From Algoriphagus ornithinivorans (GTDB lineage Bacteria; Bacteroidota; Bacteroidia; Cytophagales; Cyclobacteriaceae), in contig NZ_FOVW01000006.1 of the NCBI RefSeq assembly GCF_900115305.1, positions 62,001-126,000 on the forward strand: 64,000 nt of DNA, given 5' to 3'. Shown piece by piece: positions 8,073-16,246 of this stretch. The notes under the pieces were generated by a model. That model saw only the letters and a program-made list of their open reading frames with translations. It made no database searches and was not told where the DNA came from. The first letter of the stretch is position 1. Each line of letters begins with the position of its first letter. The position numbers and the translations under genes are program-made.

Positions 8073-9737
8073 CTATTTATTGAATTCCCTGACCTGTTTT
8101 CCAGATTCCTCAATCTCCAGGATTTCTATCAACTGAGCATACTCCTTGGTCCTGAGACGCTTTACGTACCTCAAAGATTCGTAGTAGAAAAACTGCAAAA
8201 GTTGGTGGTTGTCTTTAATGACTTCAAAAAGGTTATCCAGATCATCATTATTTGTCTCTGGTATCTGCCTTAGTTTTTCTTCAATGGCAAGCTTTTCCTT
8301 TTCTAGTAGATGATTTCCAGCTTTCGACAGCAAATTGCACACAAACTCAAGGTTTTGCGACTGCTCAATTCTTATCTCATGATTTTTGATTTTCTCAACT
8401 AATTTTCGGTTTCTCTCTTTCGATTCCTCTTTGAGATTAAAAAGCAGCCTTTCCTTAGGCACATCCTTGGTCTCAAACGCATGCCTTTCCTTGATTACTT
8501 GGATGGCCTGTGAGACGTAGTCGTTGTTCCCAAGCCTTAGTACAGGAAGCATTATTCCCTTGTTTCGGTATTTGCCCAAAGATAATTTATCCTTAATCCC
8601 GTCAATGGGCACATTATTGTTCGATGAGATCAACAATGTTTTGCCATTGGTAAGACAATTGACAATAATATTTAATATGGTTTGGGTTTTACCCGTTCCC
8701 GGTGGTCCCTGCACATAAGTGATGGGGTATTTCAAGGCATTATAAATCGTTTGAATTTGATCAATATTGATATTCCGATCATACAATACCATATGTGGTT
8801 CCTTTCGGTTTTTCCTGTCCAGCAATGACAGTTTTTGAAAGAACGCCTTTAACGGAACTTCCATTTCATCCCTCTCAAATTCTGCATGTATGGTGTCATA
8901 AATTCCAGCAATATCAATCTGAGCATATCCCAAAACAACAAGTTCCGGCCGGGTATTGATCACTTCGCCGGTTTTGAAATTGTCTCTCAACAATTCAATG
9001 GCTTCTGACTGGTCCTTTGTGTAAACCGCTTCAAAATCCGAAGGACTTAAATCAGAGTAATATGCCAATGAGTGCTTTACATCTTTTATATAAAAATTCG
9101 AGTTGAATTGTGTTTTGCTACCCAGATGTAATTTTTTGTTTACAGGATCAAGGGTGAGCTTTCTGTAGGCAATCACAAATTTGCCCTTAGAGGGTAAATC
9201 AATTGAAAATTCGCTGATCGCAAGCTCATATTCATAATGCTTGCGATAATCGTTGTGATAAATATCCTTAATGATCTGCTTTAGCTGATCATCTTTTAAT
9301 GGATAAGGGTTTTCCTTTTCCAATTCTGACAAATCCACTCCTTGAATTAAATGGGATTTGTGTAGGAAGGGATCTTTATTGGCTTTGTAGCATTCCAGAT
9401 AATAATTCAAAATGTTATTGTCATACCGGTCAAATTCGTAGACCTGTAAACTTTCATCCTCATCCAGTTTTCTGATCAATTCCTTTGAAGATTCACTATG
9501 GGAGAATTTAAGGATTTCAGCACTCTGGATTGATGAAAAAAAAATTTTTTTTACAAGTAGTGGATAATCCTTTGTGACATTAAACATATTTACCCACAGC
9601 TCACCATTTGCGTTTATGTCAAGAATGCTTATCCAAAAGGGCGTAATTTCCCCATCTTTGTTTTTATAGGTAATGTTTAGAAATTTCCCTTCCCTAATGG
9701 CTTTCCCGATAATTACAGTGATGTTTTTGTTAATCAT
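8073..9737 (-). CDS. N-terminal half of interrupted SF1 helicase (Walker A part)
   Basis: This is the product expected if the TAG at 8073-8075 is read as a stop: 554 residues with an N-terminal region of unknown fold (1-320), Walker A GPPGTGKT (344-351) followed by NIIVNCLTNGKTLLISSNNN, and a helical, charged insertion (about 410-540). It lacks Walker B and all later helicase motifs, so it could bind ATP poorly if at all. The start is an ATG with a 30-residue lead (MINKNITVIIGKAIREGKF) typical of this helicase family. The gene is the first of its strand in the island; the stretch upstream (9738-10384) holds no gene. Confidence 0.7.
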   Translation of the reverse strand: MINKNITVIIGKAIREGKFLNITYKNKDGEITPFWISILDINANGELWVNMFNVTKDYPLLVKKIFFSSIQSAEILKFSHSESSKELIRKLDEDESLQVYEFDRYDNNILNYYLECYKANKDPFLHKSHLIQGVDLSELEKENPYPLKDDQLKQIIKDIYHNDYRKHYEYELAISEFSIDLPSKGKFVIAYRKLTLDPVNKKLHLGSKTQFNSNFYIKDVKHSLAYYSDLSPSDFEAVYTKDQSEAIELLRDNFKTGEVINTRPELVVLGYAQIDIAGIYDTIHAEFERDEMEVPLKAFFQKLSLLDRKNRKEPHMVLYDRNINIDQIQTIYNALKYPITYVQGPPGTGKTQTILNIIVNCLTNGKTLLISSNNNVPIDGIKDKLSLGKYRNKGIMLPVLRLGNNDYVSQAIQVIKERHAFETKDVPKERLLFNLKEESKERNRKLVEKIKNHEIRIEQSQNLEFVCNLLSKAGNHLLEKEKLAIEEKLRQIPETNNDDLDNLFEVIKDNHQLLQFFYYESLRYVKRLRTKEYAQLIEILEIEESGKQVREFNK

Positions 9738-10384
9738 TTTTAGGGAAAATTAAAATTCATGGAATTGAAAGTTCATTTCGTGATTACCTTATTTATGAAA
9801 TACATTTAAAAAAAATTGATTTTTGGAACATCTGTTAATATTACAGTGTTTTAAACGAGGTTAGATTTATACTATTTGTAAACCATTTTTTGGAAAGATA
9901 AACTTAGAACTAATCATCTAAATATCCAATATCAACTTATTATTTAGGCTTTTGCTAGGTGGATGAACTTGATTTTCTAATTCTTCTCTATTCTAAAAAT
10001 TTGGAATTCGCGGTAGGATTTGATGCTGGGTTTTCAATTTTCCTTGTCTTAGCCATGCAAAAAATCTCAATCTATAGAAATCACAGGAATATACTTTTCT
10101 AAACTGATATTAGGATTCCAGATAGCTTCTTCTTTTAAATTATGTAAAGGATTCCAGCTTCCCAAAGCTCCTATTTGAGAATTAGTTCAGAATTAGTTTC
10201 TATGGACCTAATTTGAACATTTTAAAAAGCCTATTTCTATAGTATAAAATCCATTAGCTTCAGAAAAACTAGGAATAGCAACCTTCGGCCTTTGTAAGGC
10301 TTTTCTTTCATAGTCTGAAAATAAGATGCAGGTAAATTAAAGGCAAACACCAAGCCGATAAAAAATTAGCATAAAATTAATCCG
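9738..10384. other. Gene-free stretch beside the defence island
   Basis: About 650 AT-rich bases separate the helicase start from the next small gene. I see no open frame with protein-like composition, no clear palindrome and no RNA gene. It presumably holds the helicase promoter at its left edge. A degraded gene fragment is possible but not visible by eye. Confidence 0.5.
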
Positions 10385-10669
10385 TTACTCCCTCTCCGCC
10401 TGCATTGCGCCGATATTATTGTCTTTGTAGAACTTATCCCGGTATTCCTGGAATTGCTCTTCGAGCTCTGAGACAAGATTTAAGTTGGTATCTACCGCAA
10501 AGAAAATATCGGTTAGTTTTTCTTCCAGCAGCTTTACTCCCAAGTTGATATTGTCTGCTTCTATCTTGGATATTTTCTTTAATACGGATGTTTGGGAGTT
10601 TCTTAAATCTTCAAATTCCCGAAGGATTTTATCCATCATATCCATTTTTTCTAGCTTATCCATGTGCAT
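10385..10669 (-). CDS. Small coiled-coil hypothetical protein
   Basis: A 94-residue, charged, predicted all-helical protein (KILREFEDLRNSQTSVLKK, LGVKLLEEKLTDIFFAVDTN, SELEEQFQEYRDKFYKDN) with no Cys, no signal peptide and no membrane segment. The pattern suggests a short coiled coil that oligomerises or binds a partner. Two ATGs lie close together (10669 and 10663), and either could start translation. It stands alone between the gene-free stretch and the first repeat array. I do not recognise the family. Codon use and composition look coding, but the function is unknown. Confidence 0.55.
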   Translation of the reverse strand: MHMDKLEKMDMMDKILREFEDLRNSQTSVLKKISKIEADNINLGVKLLEEKLTDIFFAVDTNLNLVSELEEQFQEYRDKFYKDNNIGAMQAERE

Positions 10670-10739
10670 TTATTTTGGGTTTAAAGAGATGTTTCATCTA
10701 GAATATACAAAAAAATATTCGGTAATTGATATTTTATTA

Positions 10740-11360
10740 TTGATTATCAGAAGGTTATTGGGTTTAGGTAGAGAATTCGGCTGCTCGAGATTTGTAATCT
10801 CGAGCACCTATCGTAGGATTTTCTATCCGACAATAACAAGCCCCTTCCCTGTCTTGCTGGCACTGAGATATCGTTTCCAAATGTAGATCACGGGCCAGCA
10901 CTGGAGTGAATCTCGTTTTCATTTATACCCCGACTTCCAGGCGGGGCTAAGAAATTACGCTCCTTTGGAGCTTTTGATACAAGTACGATTTAAGGTTTAT
11001 TTCGCCGAAGGCATATCTGGCTCGACGGAGGAAAGCCTATCTTGCGAAGCGTATCTGTTACAAAATATTTCGCCGAAGGCGTATTTCTATTTTATTTCTA
11101 AAATCTCCCTACAAAAAATCGTTTTCATCTTGCTGGCATTGGGTTTTCATGTCACAATTGAAATTGTGCGCCAGCGCTGGGAAGAGGGAAACTACATCTT
11201 CCAAACCCTGGGTTTCACCCAGGGCTAATAAATTACGCTCCTTTGGAGCTTTTTATTTTCGTTACAACAAAGGTTTTGTCTCGCCGAAGGCGTATCTCGT
11301 TTTATCTTGAAAAATATCTTTATCAGATTATCGAGAGTTCAGTAGTATTTCGCCGAAGGC
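10740..11360. repeat. Palindromic repeat array 1 (modular hairpins)
   Basis: A non-coding block made of short hairpin modules in a fixed order. It has a 25-base palindrome (10782-10806, arms TGCTCGAGATT), a GCTGGC/GCCAGC stem (about 10855-10904 and again 11130-11181), double hairpins at 10928-10975 and 11206-11254, and mini-hairpins GCCGAAGGC at about 11003, 11072, 11283 and 11352. Large parts recur in direct orientation in the second array: 10781-10904 with 15438-15561, 10943-11100 with 15911-16068 (about 96% identical) and 11072-11181 with 15765-15874 (about 98%). Open frames across it are by-products of the repeats. It may act as REP/BIME-like DNA or as structured RNA. Confidence 0.85.
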
Positions 11361-11393
11361 TTATTTCTTTTTATTTCTACTGTATTTCGATTA

Positions 11394-11461
11394 AAATCCC
11401 CCTTGCCCCCTTTTATTAAAATTTGGTCATTAATTGAATTGACGTTTCCAAAGGGGGATTT
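11394..11461. repeat. Inverted repeat with 11-base arms
   Basis: Arms AAATCCCCCTT (11394-11404) and AAGGGGGATTT (11451-11461) enclose about 46 bases beginning with a second C-rich run. The arms are perfectly complementary. It lies between repeat array 1 and the terminator of the lipoprotein gene and looks like another small palindromic repeat unit. Confidence 0.6.
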
Positions 11462-11488
11462 GCTTCTTGGATAATTTAAGTTTTGTAT

Positions 11489-11518
11489 AAAAAAAATGGC
11501 CTGTGGATCACACAAGCC
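11489..11518 (-). terminator. Intrinsic terminator of the Gly/Ser-linker lipoprotein gene
   Basis: Read on the - strand, the arms GGCTTGTG and CACAGGCC (one mismatch) form a short hairpin followed by a run of eight T. It lies about 90 bases beyond the stop of the - strand lipoprotein gene. Confidence 0.55.
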
Positions 11519-11607
11519 AAATCGAAAGGTCATTCGAAAAATATATCAATCAAAAAGTTCCAAAAATCACCCCTAAACTAATATGTAAAATCCCCTCCGA
11601 TTGATAT

Positions 11608-12447
11608 CTATCTGCAGTAAGGACAGTTTTGCATAGGCGTAGTTATCTGATTCATTTGAGCATACAATCGGCAATACTCTTTCACTTCTCTTGAATCAGG
11701 ACCTAATCCATTTTTACATAAGTAAACCCAAGCTGCCTGACAAAATCCATCTCGCTGAGGTGCTCCTGTTGGCCCTTGGTAGGTACTTGTACAATAAGAC
11801 ACTGAAGAACCACCAGATCCTCCTGAGCCACCACCGGAGCCGCCGGAGCCTCCAGAACCTCCTCCTGATCCCCCGGAGTCATCACTGGAAACTGGTGGGA
11901 CATAAGGAGGATCATCTCTATTATCAAAACTTACTCTAAAATCAAAACTGATTGGAGTAGGCGGAAATCTAGGGTCAGATCCACCAAATTCTCCATTTCC
12001 TTGAAGTCTAAAGGAAATTTTCCCTCTGGTTTCATCTTTTATGTCTTTGGAAAATTCACTCACAGTGGCTGTGCCTGATTTGAACTTTAATGAAAAACCA
12101 TCTGCATAAATATCTACTTCATCATTGCTAAAAGTATCTGGGACTATGGTAAAAGTCCCTTTTTTAGCAGGAATGGAGAAAGTGAGATTCACCATGATAT
12201 TGTTTCCCAATATTAAATTCACCTTCGATTCACTGGCGTTGAATCCATATATTCTCAAATTAGAATCAGTTTTATCAGCATTTTTTAAGGTGCCTGATAA
12301 TTCTGGAGTACTTAAAGAACCTATGCTGGAGATATAATATGAGTCAAGGCTATCACCTTTCAAACCCTCAATCAAATCACAGCTAGGCATCATACAGAAA
12401 ACCATCAATGTGAGTATTATTCTAAATACGCTCTGCACGTGTTTCAT
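11608..12447 (-). CDS. Lipoprotein with Gly/Ser-repeat linker and six-Cys C-terminal domain
   Basis: A 279-residue exported lipoprotein of unknown function. The signal peptide (MKHVQSVFRIILTLMVFCMM) ends in a lipobox PSC. Residues about 25-185 are predicted beta-rich (SLSTPELSGTLKNADKTDSN, KGTFTIVPDTFSNDEVDIY). A linker of about 27 residues made almost only of Gly and Ser follows, then a compact tail with six Cys (YCTST, GFCQA, YLCKNG, EYCRLY, NCPYCR) that could form three disulfides. The frame stays open 26 codons further upstream, but that part is encoded by a dispersed repeat whose end carries this ATG, so 12447 is the better start. It is divergent from the two-component pair that follows, a hint of a linked role. 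No family recognised. Confidence 0.8.
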   Translation of the reverse strand: MKHVQSVFRIILTLMVFCMMPSCDLIEGLKGDSLDSYYISSIGSLSTPELSGTLKNADKTDSNLRIYGFNASESKVNLILGNNIMVNLTFSIPAKKGTFTIVPDTFSNDEVDIYADGFSLKFKSGTATVSEFSKDIKDETRGKISFRLQGNGEFGGSDPRFPPTPISFDFRVSFDNRDDPPYVPPVSSDDSGGSGGGSGGSGGSGGGSGGSGGSSVSYCTSTYQGPTGAPQRDGFCQAAWVYLCKNGLGPDSREVKEYCRLYAQMNQITTPMQNCPYCR

Positions 12448-12558
12448 CTGTTTATAATTTGTTTTTAAGAGGTCAGATGGAATGCCCCGGATAATCATTC
12501 CCCTCCCGAAACAAGTTCGGGACAAGTTGTTTGAGATTTTTCCTCATGGGCATTTCAT
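12445..12558 (-). repeat. Dispersed repeat family B, copy 1
   Basis: A unit of about 115 bases with outer arms ATGCCC/GGGCAT, a central GC-rich hairpin (CCCGAACTTGTTTCGGG on the - strand) and a conserved end CAAATTATAAACAGATGAAA. The other copies are at 28870-28990, 31441-31552 and 53557-53646. Here the end of the unit supplies the leader and ATG of the lipoprotein gene. Confidence 0.85.
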
Positions 12559-12751
12559 ATTTACCTGATCAATTTGGAAATACTCCTCCTCGGTCGTTCT
12601 GTTTATTTCACAAGTTTCAGCCTAAATATGAAGCCTTCCTATACCTAAAAATTGGTATTTTTATAAAGGATTGTTTTGAATTCAGTTCAATTTTTATCTT
12701 GCTTCCGAATTCATCCATCACCCTACACAATCACTCTAGTTTATCCTCTAA

Positions 12752-14608
12752 ATGGGTAAGTGTTTAAAGAATAGCTTCTTTGTATTCATCTGGTACCACC
12801 GGTGGAACTTCCGTTACATCCTTGGCTCTATTCTTTTGATCAATTTGCTTTCCTGCACTGAAAAGGAGGACCAATTGAACTTTGGAATCTTTCCAGATCA
12901 GAATTACACTCCTTCAGAGGCTTGGGAAAGGTTTGACACTTTGAAGCAGAATAAAAGTTTGTTTAATCAGGGTATTACCAAAAGTCAGTGGTGGCTGGGA
13001 TTTACTATAGTAAATGATGCGGATAGTTTACAGTCATTATTATTTGTTTCCAACAATCCTCATATCAACCGTATCCAGGTTTTTGAAAATGGAGCTAATT
13101 CCTCATCAATGGATCTGGGGGACTTATATCCTTTCGAAAAAAGACCATTCCTTGACAGGGATTTAATTATCCCATTTACTATTCCTGCGAATGGCAAGCT
13201 TCAAGTTCTTTTGCAGATGGATAAATCTGGGGAAACATTTCACATAGAGCCTGAGATTCTGGATTTCCAGACTTTTTATCAAAAAAAGACCAATGATACC
13301 TTGATCATAGGGGGTATCCTGGGCTGGATGTGTATCATTTTCATTTTCGCAGTTTTCTTTGCTGCAGAACTGAAGTCTTGGAGTGGAGCAATATATGCGG
13401 CCTATGTTTTGGCTATTTCTCTTTGGTTGGCCACCCATTGGGGCTTGACATTTCAATTTCTCTGGCCTACTCAGACTACCTGGACTGGAATTGCCAGGCC
13501 TTTTTTCAATTTGATGACCAATGTGCTGATTTTGCTTTTGGTGGTCAACTTCTTCCCTCCCACTGTTACTGGAAAAAAAACAGCAAAGTGGATTTGGGCT
13601 ACTGCAATTTTCCAAGCTTTAATGGCTTTGGCCTTGCTTTTACCTTTGGGAATAATGGATGGTATTTCAAGCAAATCACTTTTTCTCCAAATCACGCTGC
13701 TTGTTTCCTTACTTACCAGCATTTTAATTCTATTATATCCTTTTCTCCAATGGAAAGCCAAGGTGCCTCTTGCTGGATATTACCTGCTCGGTATAGCTAT
13801 TTTGGCTCTGTTTGGGATTGTGCTGCAACTCAATCAAAAAATATTACCTATGGGTTTGCCCCATTATTTGGTGGATTATGGAAGTGCTTTCGCGTTGATG
13901 GGTGAAACGGGAGTAATTACCGCAGCTTTTGCAAGAAGAGCCTCAATTTTCAAAAAGGAAAAAGAAAAGCTCTCCATTGAGATTTTGAAAAGGGAGAAGC
14001 AGGCTGCTGAACATTTGATACAAGTTCAGGAAGATGAGCGTAAGCGATTGGGCAGGGATCTTCATGATAGCATAGGTGGAATGCTGGCAAGCCTTTATAT
14101 CAAAACTGAGACAATAGAAGAAAATTATTCTAAGCAATCCTTAAATGAATTGAGGCAAATGATAGAGCAAAGCATACAGGAAGCCCGCTCGCTTAGCCAC
14201 AACCTAACTCCTCACTATCTGGAAGAAAATGGTTTGGAAAATGTATTGAAAGTGCAGATTGAGCTCTTGGAGAAAAAATACCCACTGAAAATCCATTTCT
14301 ATTATCAAGTAAGTACAGATTTGGGGAAATCCACGGAATTGATTCTCTATCGAATTATCAATGAGCTACTTCAAAATATGGTTAAGCATTCGGAAGCGAA
14401 AAAAGCGCTGATCAGTATTTCGGAAAGGGAGGGTGAGCTAGAACTCATTGCAGAAGATGATGGAAAAGGAATTGATCCTGATCTTGGTTTAAAGGGAATT
14501 GGCCTAAAAAATATTCAAGAAAGAGTTGCTTATCTTAAGGGGAAAATGGAATTGGAATCCAGCGCAAGCGGAACAAGCCATATTATAATCATACCGCTAC
14601 ATGCTTAA
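12752..14608 (+). CDS. 7TM-DISM sensor histidine kinase (HisKA_3 type)
   Basis: Membrane sensor kinase of 618 residues. A hydrophobic N-terminus (GSILLINLLSCTEK) precedes an extracytoplasmic 7TMR-DISMED2-like beta domain (about 40-180: PSEAWERFDTLKQNKSLFNQ, QWWLGFTI). Seven membrane segments of the 7TM-DISM type follow (about 185-390), then a short coiled coil. The HisKA_3 box is EDERKRLGRDLHDSIGG with H438 as phosphoacceptor, followed by an HATPase domain (N-box NELLQNMVKHSEA, G-boxes DDGKGIDPDLGLKGIGLKNI). DISMED2 domains often bind carbohydrates or similar ligands; the signal here is unknown. The response regulator gene overlaps its last 8 bases. The start has a short lead before the membrane segment, so an internal start is possible. 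Confidence 0.92.
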   Translation: MGKCLKNSFFVFIWYHRWNFRYILGSILLINLLSCTEKEDQLNFGIFPDQNYTPSEAWERFDTLKQNKSLFNQGITKSQWWLGFTIVNDADSLQSLLFVSNNPHINRIQVFENGANSSSMDLGDLYPFEKRPFLDRDLIIPFTIPANGKLQVLLQMDKSGETFHIEPEILDFQTFYQKKTNDTLIIGGILGWMCIIFIFAVFFAAELKSWSGAIYAAYVLAISLWLATHWGLTFQFLWPTQTTWTGIARPFFNLMTNVLILLLVVNFFPPTVTGKKTAKWIWATAIFQALMALALLLPLGIMDGISSKSLFLQITLLVSLLTSILILLYPFLQWKAKVPLAGYYLLGIAILALFGIVLQLNQKILPMGLPHYLVDYGSAFALMGETGVITAAFARRASIFKKEKEKLSIEILKREKQAAEHLIQVQEDERKRLGRDLHDSIGGMLASLYIKTETIEENYSKQSLNELRQMIEQSIQEARSLSHNLTPHYLEENGLENVLKVQIELLEKKYPLKIHFYYQVSTDLGKSTELILYRIINELLQNMVKHSEAKKALISISEREGELELIAEDDGKGIDPDLGLKGIGLKNIQERVAYLKGKMELESSASGTSHIIIIPLHA

Positions 14609-15239
14609 CTTCAGCGAAATTAAAATTGTGCATATAGACGATCACTTGCTATTTGCGCAAGGAGTTTATTCTTTGATTGGTACAGAGTCGTTTATTCAAG
14701 AACTCGCGCATGCACAGTCCTTTAAAAAAGGTTTGGAGGAGGTCAAAAGAATCCAGCCTGACATTATTTTATTGGATTATTTTTTACCTGATTCTGACGG
14801 TATAGCTTCTATCAGAGAATTGAAAAAAGTATCTGTTTCCAGTAAAATTATCCTACTTACTATGGAAAGTAATCCCAACATCGTGGATAAATGCAAAATG
14901 GAAGGCGCTATAGGATATTTGCCGAAATCGATCAGTAAAAAGGCATTGATTCAGGCTTTGAATAATGCTATCGAGGGGATCCCTACTTTTCCTGAGTCTA
15001 CAGGGGAAAATACCCAGGGATCAGAAACTTATTCTAAACTGAATATTCTCAGTAAACGGGAGAAGGAGATTGCTTATTTGATAGCGGAGGGTTTGACATC
15101 AGCGGAAATTGCCGAGAAGCTTTTTTTAAGTGATTTGACTGTCAATACCCATAGGAGGAATTTGATTCAAAAATTAGGGTTGAAAAATTCAGCTCAATTG
15201 GTGGCATTTGTGGAGAATCAGAAATTTATGAAGTCCTGA
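14601..15239 (+). CDS. NarL/LuxR-type response regulator
   Basis: A 212-residue partner of the overlapping histidine kinase. The receiver domain (about 5-125) has the acidic pair in VHIDDH, the phosphorylated Asp D59 in IILLDYFLPD, the Thr of ILLTMESN and the Lys of YLPKSI. After a linker, the C-terminal LuxR/GerE helix-turn-helix (about 145-207) reads LSKREKEIAYLIAEGLTSAEIAEKLF and LTVNTHRRNLIQKLGL. Phosphorylation should control DNA binding. Targets are unknown; the divergent lipoprotein gene at 11608-12447 is a reasonable candidate. Repeat array 2 begins about 30 bases after the stop. Confidence 0.95.
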   Translation: MLNFSEIKIVHIDDHLLFAQGVYSLIGTESFIQELAHAQSFKKGLEEVKRIQPDIILLDYFLPDSDGIASIRELKKVSVSSKIILLTMESNPNIVDKCKMEGAIGYLPKSISKKALIQALNNAIEGIPTFPESTGENTQGSETYSKLNILSKREKEIAYLIAEGLTSAEIAEKLFLSDLTVNTHRRNLIQKLGLKNSAQLVAFVENQKFMKS

Positions 15240-15264
15240 GGTTTATTTTGACGGAACTTGTAAT

Positions 15265-16110
15265 TCTCGGACATCTTGCTGGCATTGAGTTATCGTTTCT
15301 AAATAGAGCTATTGGGCCAGCGCTGGGATGAATCTCGTTATCATTTATACCCTGGGTTGAACCCAGGCCTGCCCGACACAGGCGGGGCTAAGAAATTACG
15401 CTCCTTTGGAGCTTTTGAATCGGCTGGTCGAGATTCGCTGCTCGAGATTTGTAATCTCGAGCACCTATCGTAGGATTTTCAATCCGACAATACCAAGCCT
15501 CTTCCCTGTCTTGCTGGCATTTAGATAGCGTTTTCAAACGTAGTTCTCGGGCCAGCGCTGGGGAGAAATCGTTACCATTTATACCCCGAGTTGCACTCGG
15601 GGCTATTAATAAGTTTAAGCCCTTCAGGCTTCTGGTTTAGGGATCAAACGGAGCAGGGTGAACATTGAACTATGAACGATTGAACTAATAAACCCATCAA
15701 AAATATCCAAAAGCTTGGGCCTCCGATTACTCAATTAACCAATTACACAATTACTCCTTTTGTTGCCGAAGGCGTGTTTCTATTTTATTTCAAAAATCTC
15801 CCTACAAAAAATCGTTTTCATCTTGCTGGCATTGGGTTTTCATGTCACAATTGAAATTGTGCGCCAGCGCTGGGGGTGCAATTATCCGATTATTACCCTG
15901 AGTTGCACTCGGGGCTAATAAATTACGCTCCTTTGGAGCTTTTGATACAAGTACGATTTAAGGTTTATTTCGCTCAAGGCATATCTGGCTCGACGGAGGA
16001 GAGTCTATCTTGCGAAGCGTATCTGTTACAAAATATTTGGCCGAAGGCGTATTTCTATTTTATTTCTACTGTATTTCTAATCTATCTCTCCGAAGGCATA
16101 TCTTCTCTTC
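15265..16110. repeat. Palindromic repeat array 2 (modular hairpins)
   Basis: A second non-coding array using the modules of array 1 in the same orientation. It has GCTGGC/GCCAGC stems at about 15277-15322, 15511-15561 and 15820-15874, double hairpins at 15350-15416, 15584-15631 and 15896-15944, the 25-base palindrome at 15439-15463, and GCCGAAGGC-type mini-hairpins at about 15765, 15971, 16040 and 16088. Module order is always GCTGGC stem, CCC-GGG hairpin, small hairpin. Together with array 1 it brackets the lipoprotein and two-component genes as direct repeats about 4.7-5.0 kb apart. Short frames across it (15876-16195) are repeat by-products. Confidence 0.85.
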
Positions 16111-16246
16111 TCTTAAAAATATCTTTCCCCTAATTCTGGAACTCCTAGTATTCTTACTTGTTATAAGCTCTAAATCTGAAACAGGAGATTTCTAGAGATT
16201 AAAAATATCTTTTAAGGCTATATTGCAGCCCAATTGAAAATACCCA

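Larger units (their letters stand above)
6720..9737 (-). pseudogene. SF1 helicase-nuclease (DNA2/NAM7-type) interrupted by one in-frame TAG
   Basis: One reading frame of 1005 codons is interrupted only by a TAG at 8073-8075. The 554 codons before it and the 450 after it are in the same frame, and conserved sequence continues directly across it (REFNK, stop, VADDENLEKLTKVFP). In order: an N-terminal DUF-like region, Walker A GPPGTGKT (344-351), Walker B IDEAGQCD (593-600), further helicase motifs (LIGDTNQLKP, YHYRCG, GTIHKIQGQENR, VGVTRAQENLIVV) and a C-terminal Vsr/DUF2726-like nuclease (EFDG..., VVFEINGTKHYRN). The missing residue lies between Walker A and Walker B, so neither half makes a full ATPase. 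Possible explanations are a genuine nonsense mutation, amber readthrough or a sequence error. Confidence 0.85.

Noticed and set aside
1472-9737. Prophage or integrated element covering the defence island
   Set aside because: No integrase, attachment duplication, tRNA or structural phage gene was seen.
12448-12525. N-terminal 26-codon extension of the Gly/Ser-linker lipoprotein
   Set aside because: It is encoded by the dispersed repeat, and the signal peptide starts at the later ATG.
13163-13905. Long open frames on both strands inside the 7TM-DISM histidine kinase gene
   Set aside because: They are shadows of a clearly coding gene with canonical domain order in another frame.
10781-16068. 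CRISPR array in the repeat-rich regions
   Set aside because: Repeat units vary in length and order, spacers are themselves repeated between arrays, and no cas genes are present.
15876-16195. Two short + strand frames across repeat array 2, similar to one at 10965-11228
   Set aside because: They follow hairpin modules shared by both arrays, have no protein-like pattern and overlap each other; the DNA is explained as repeats.
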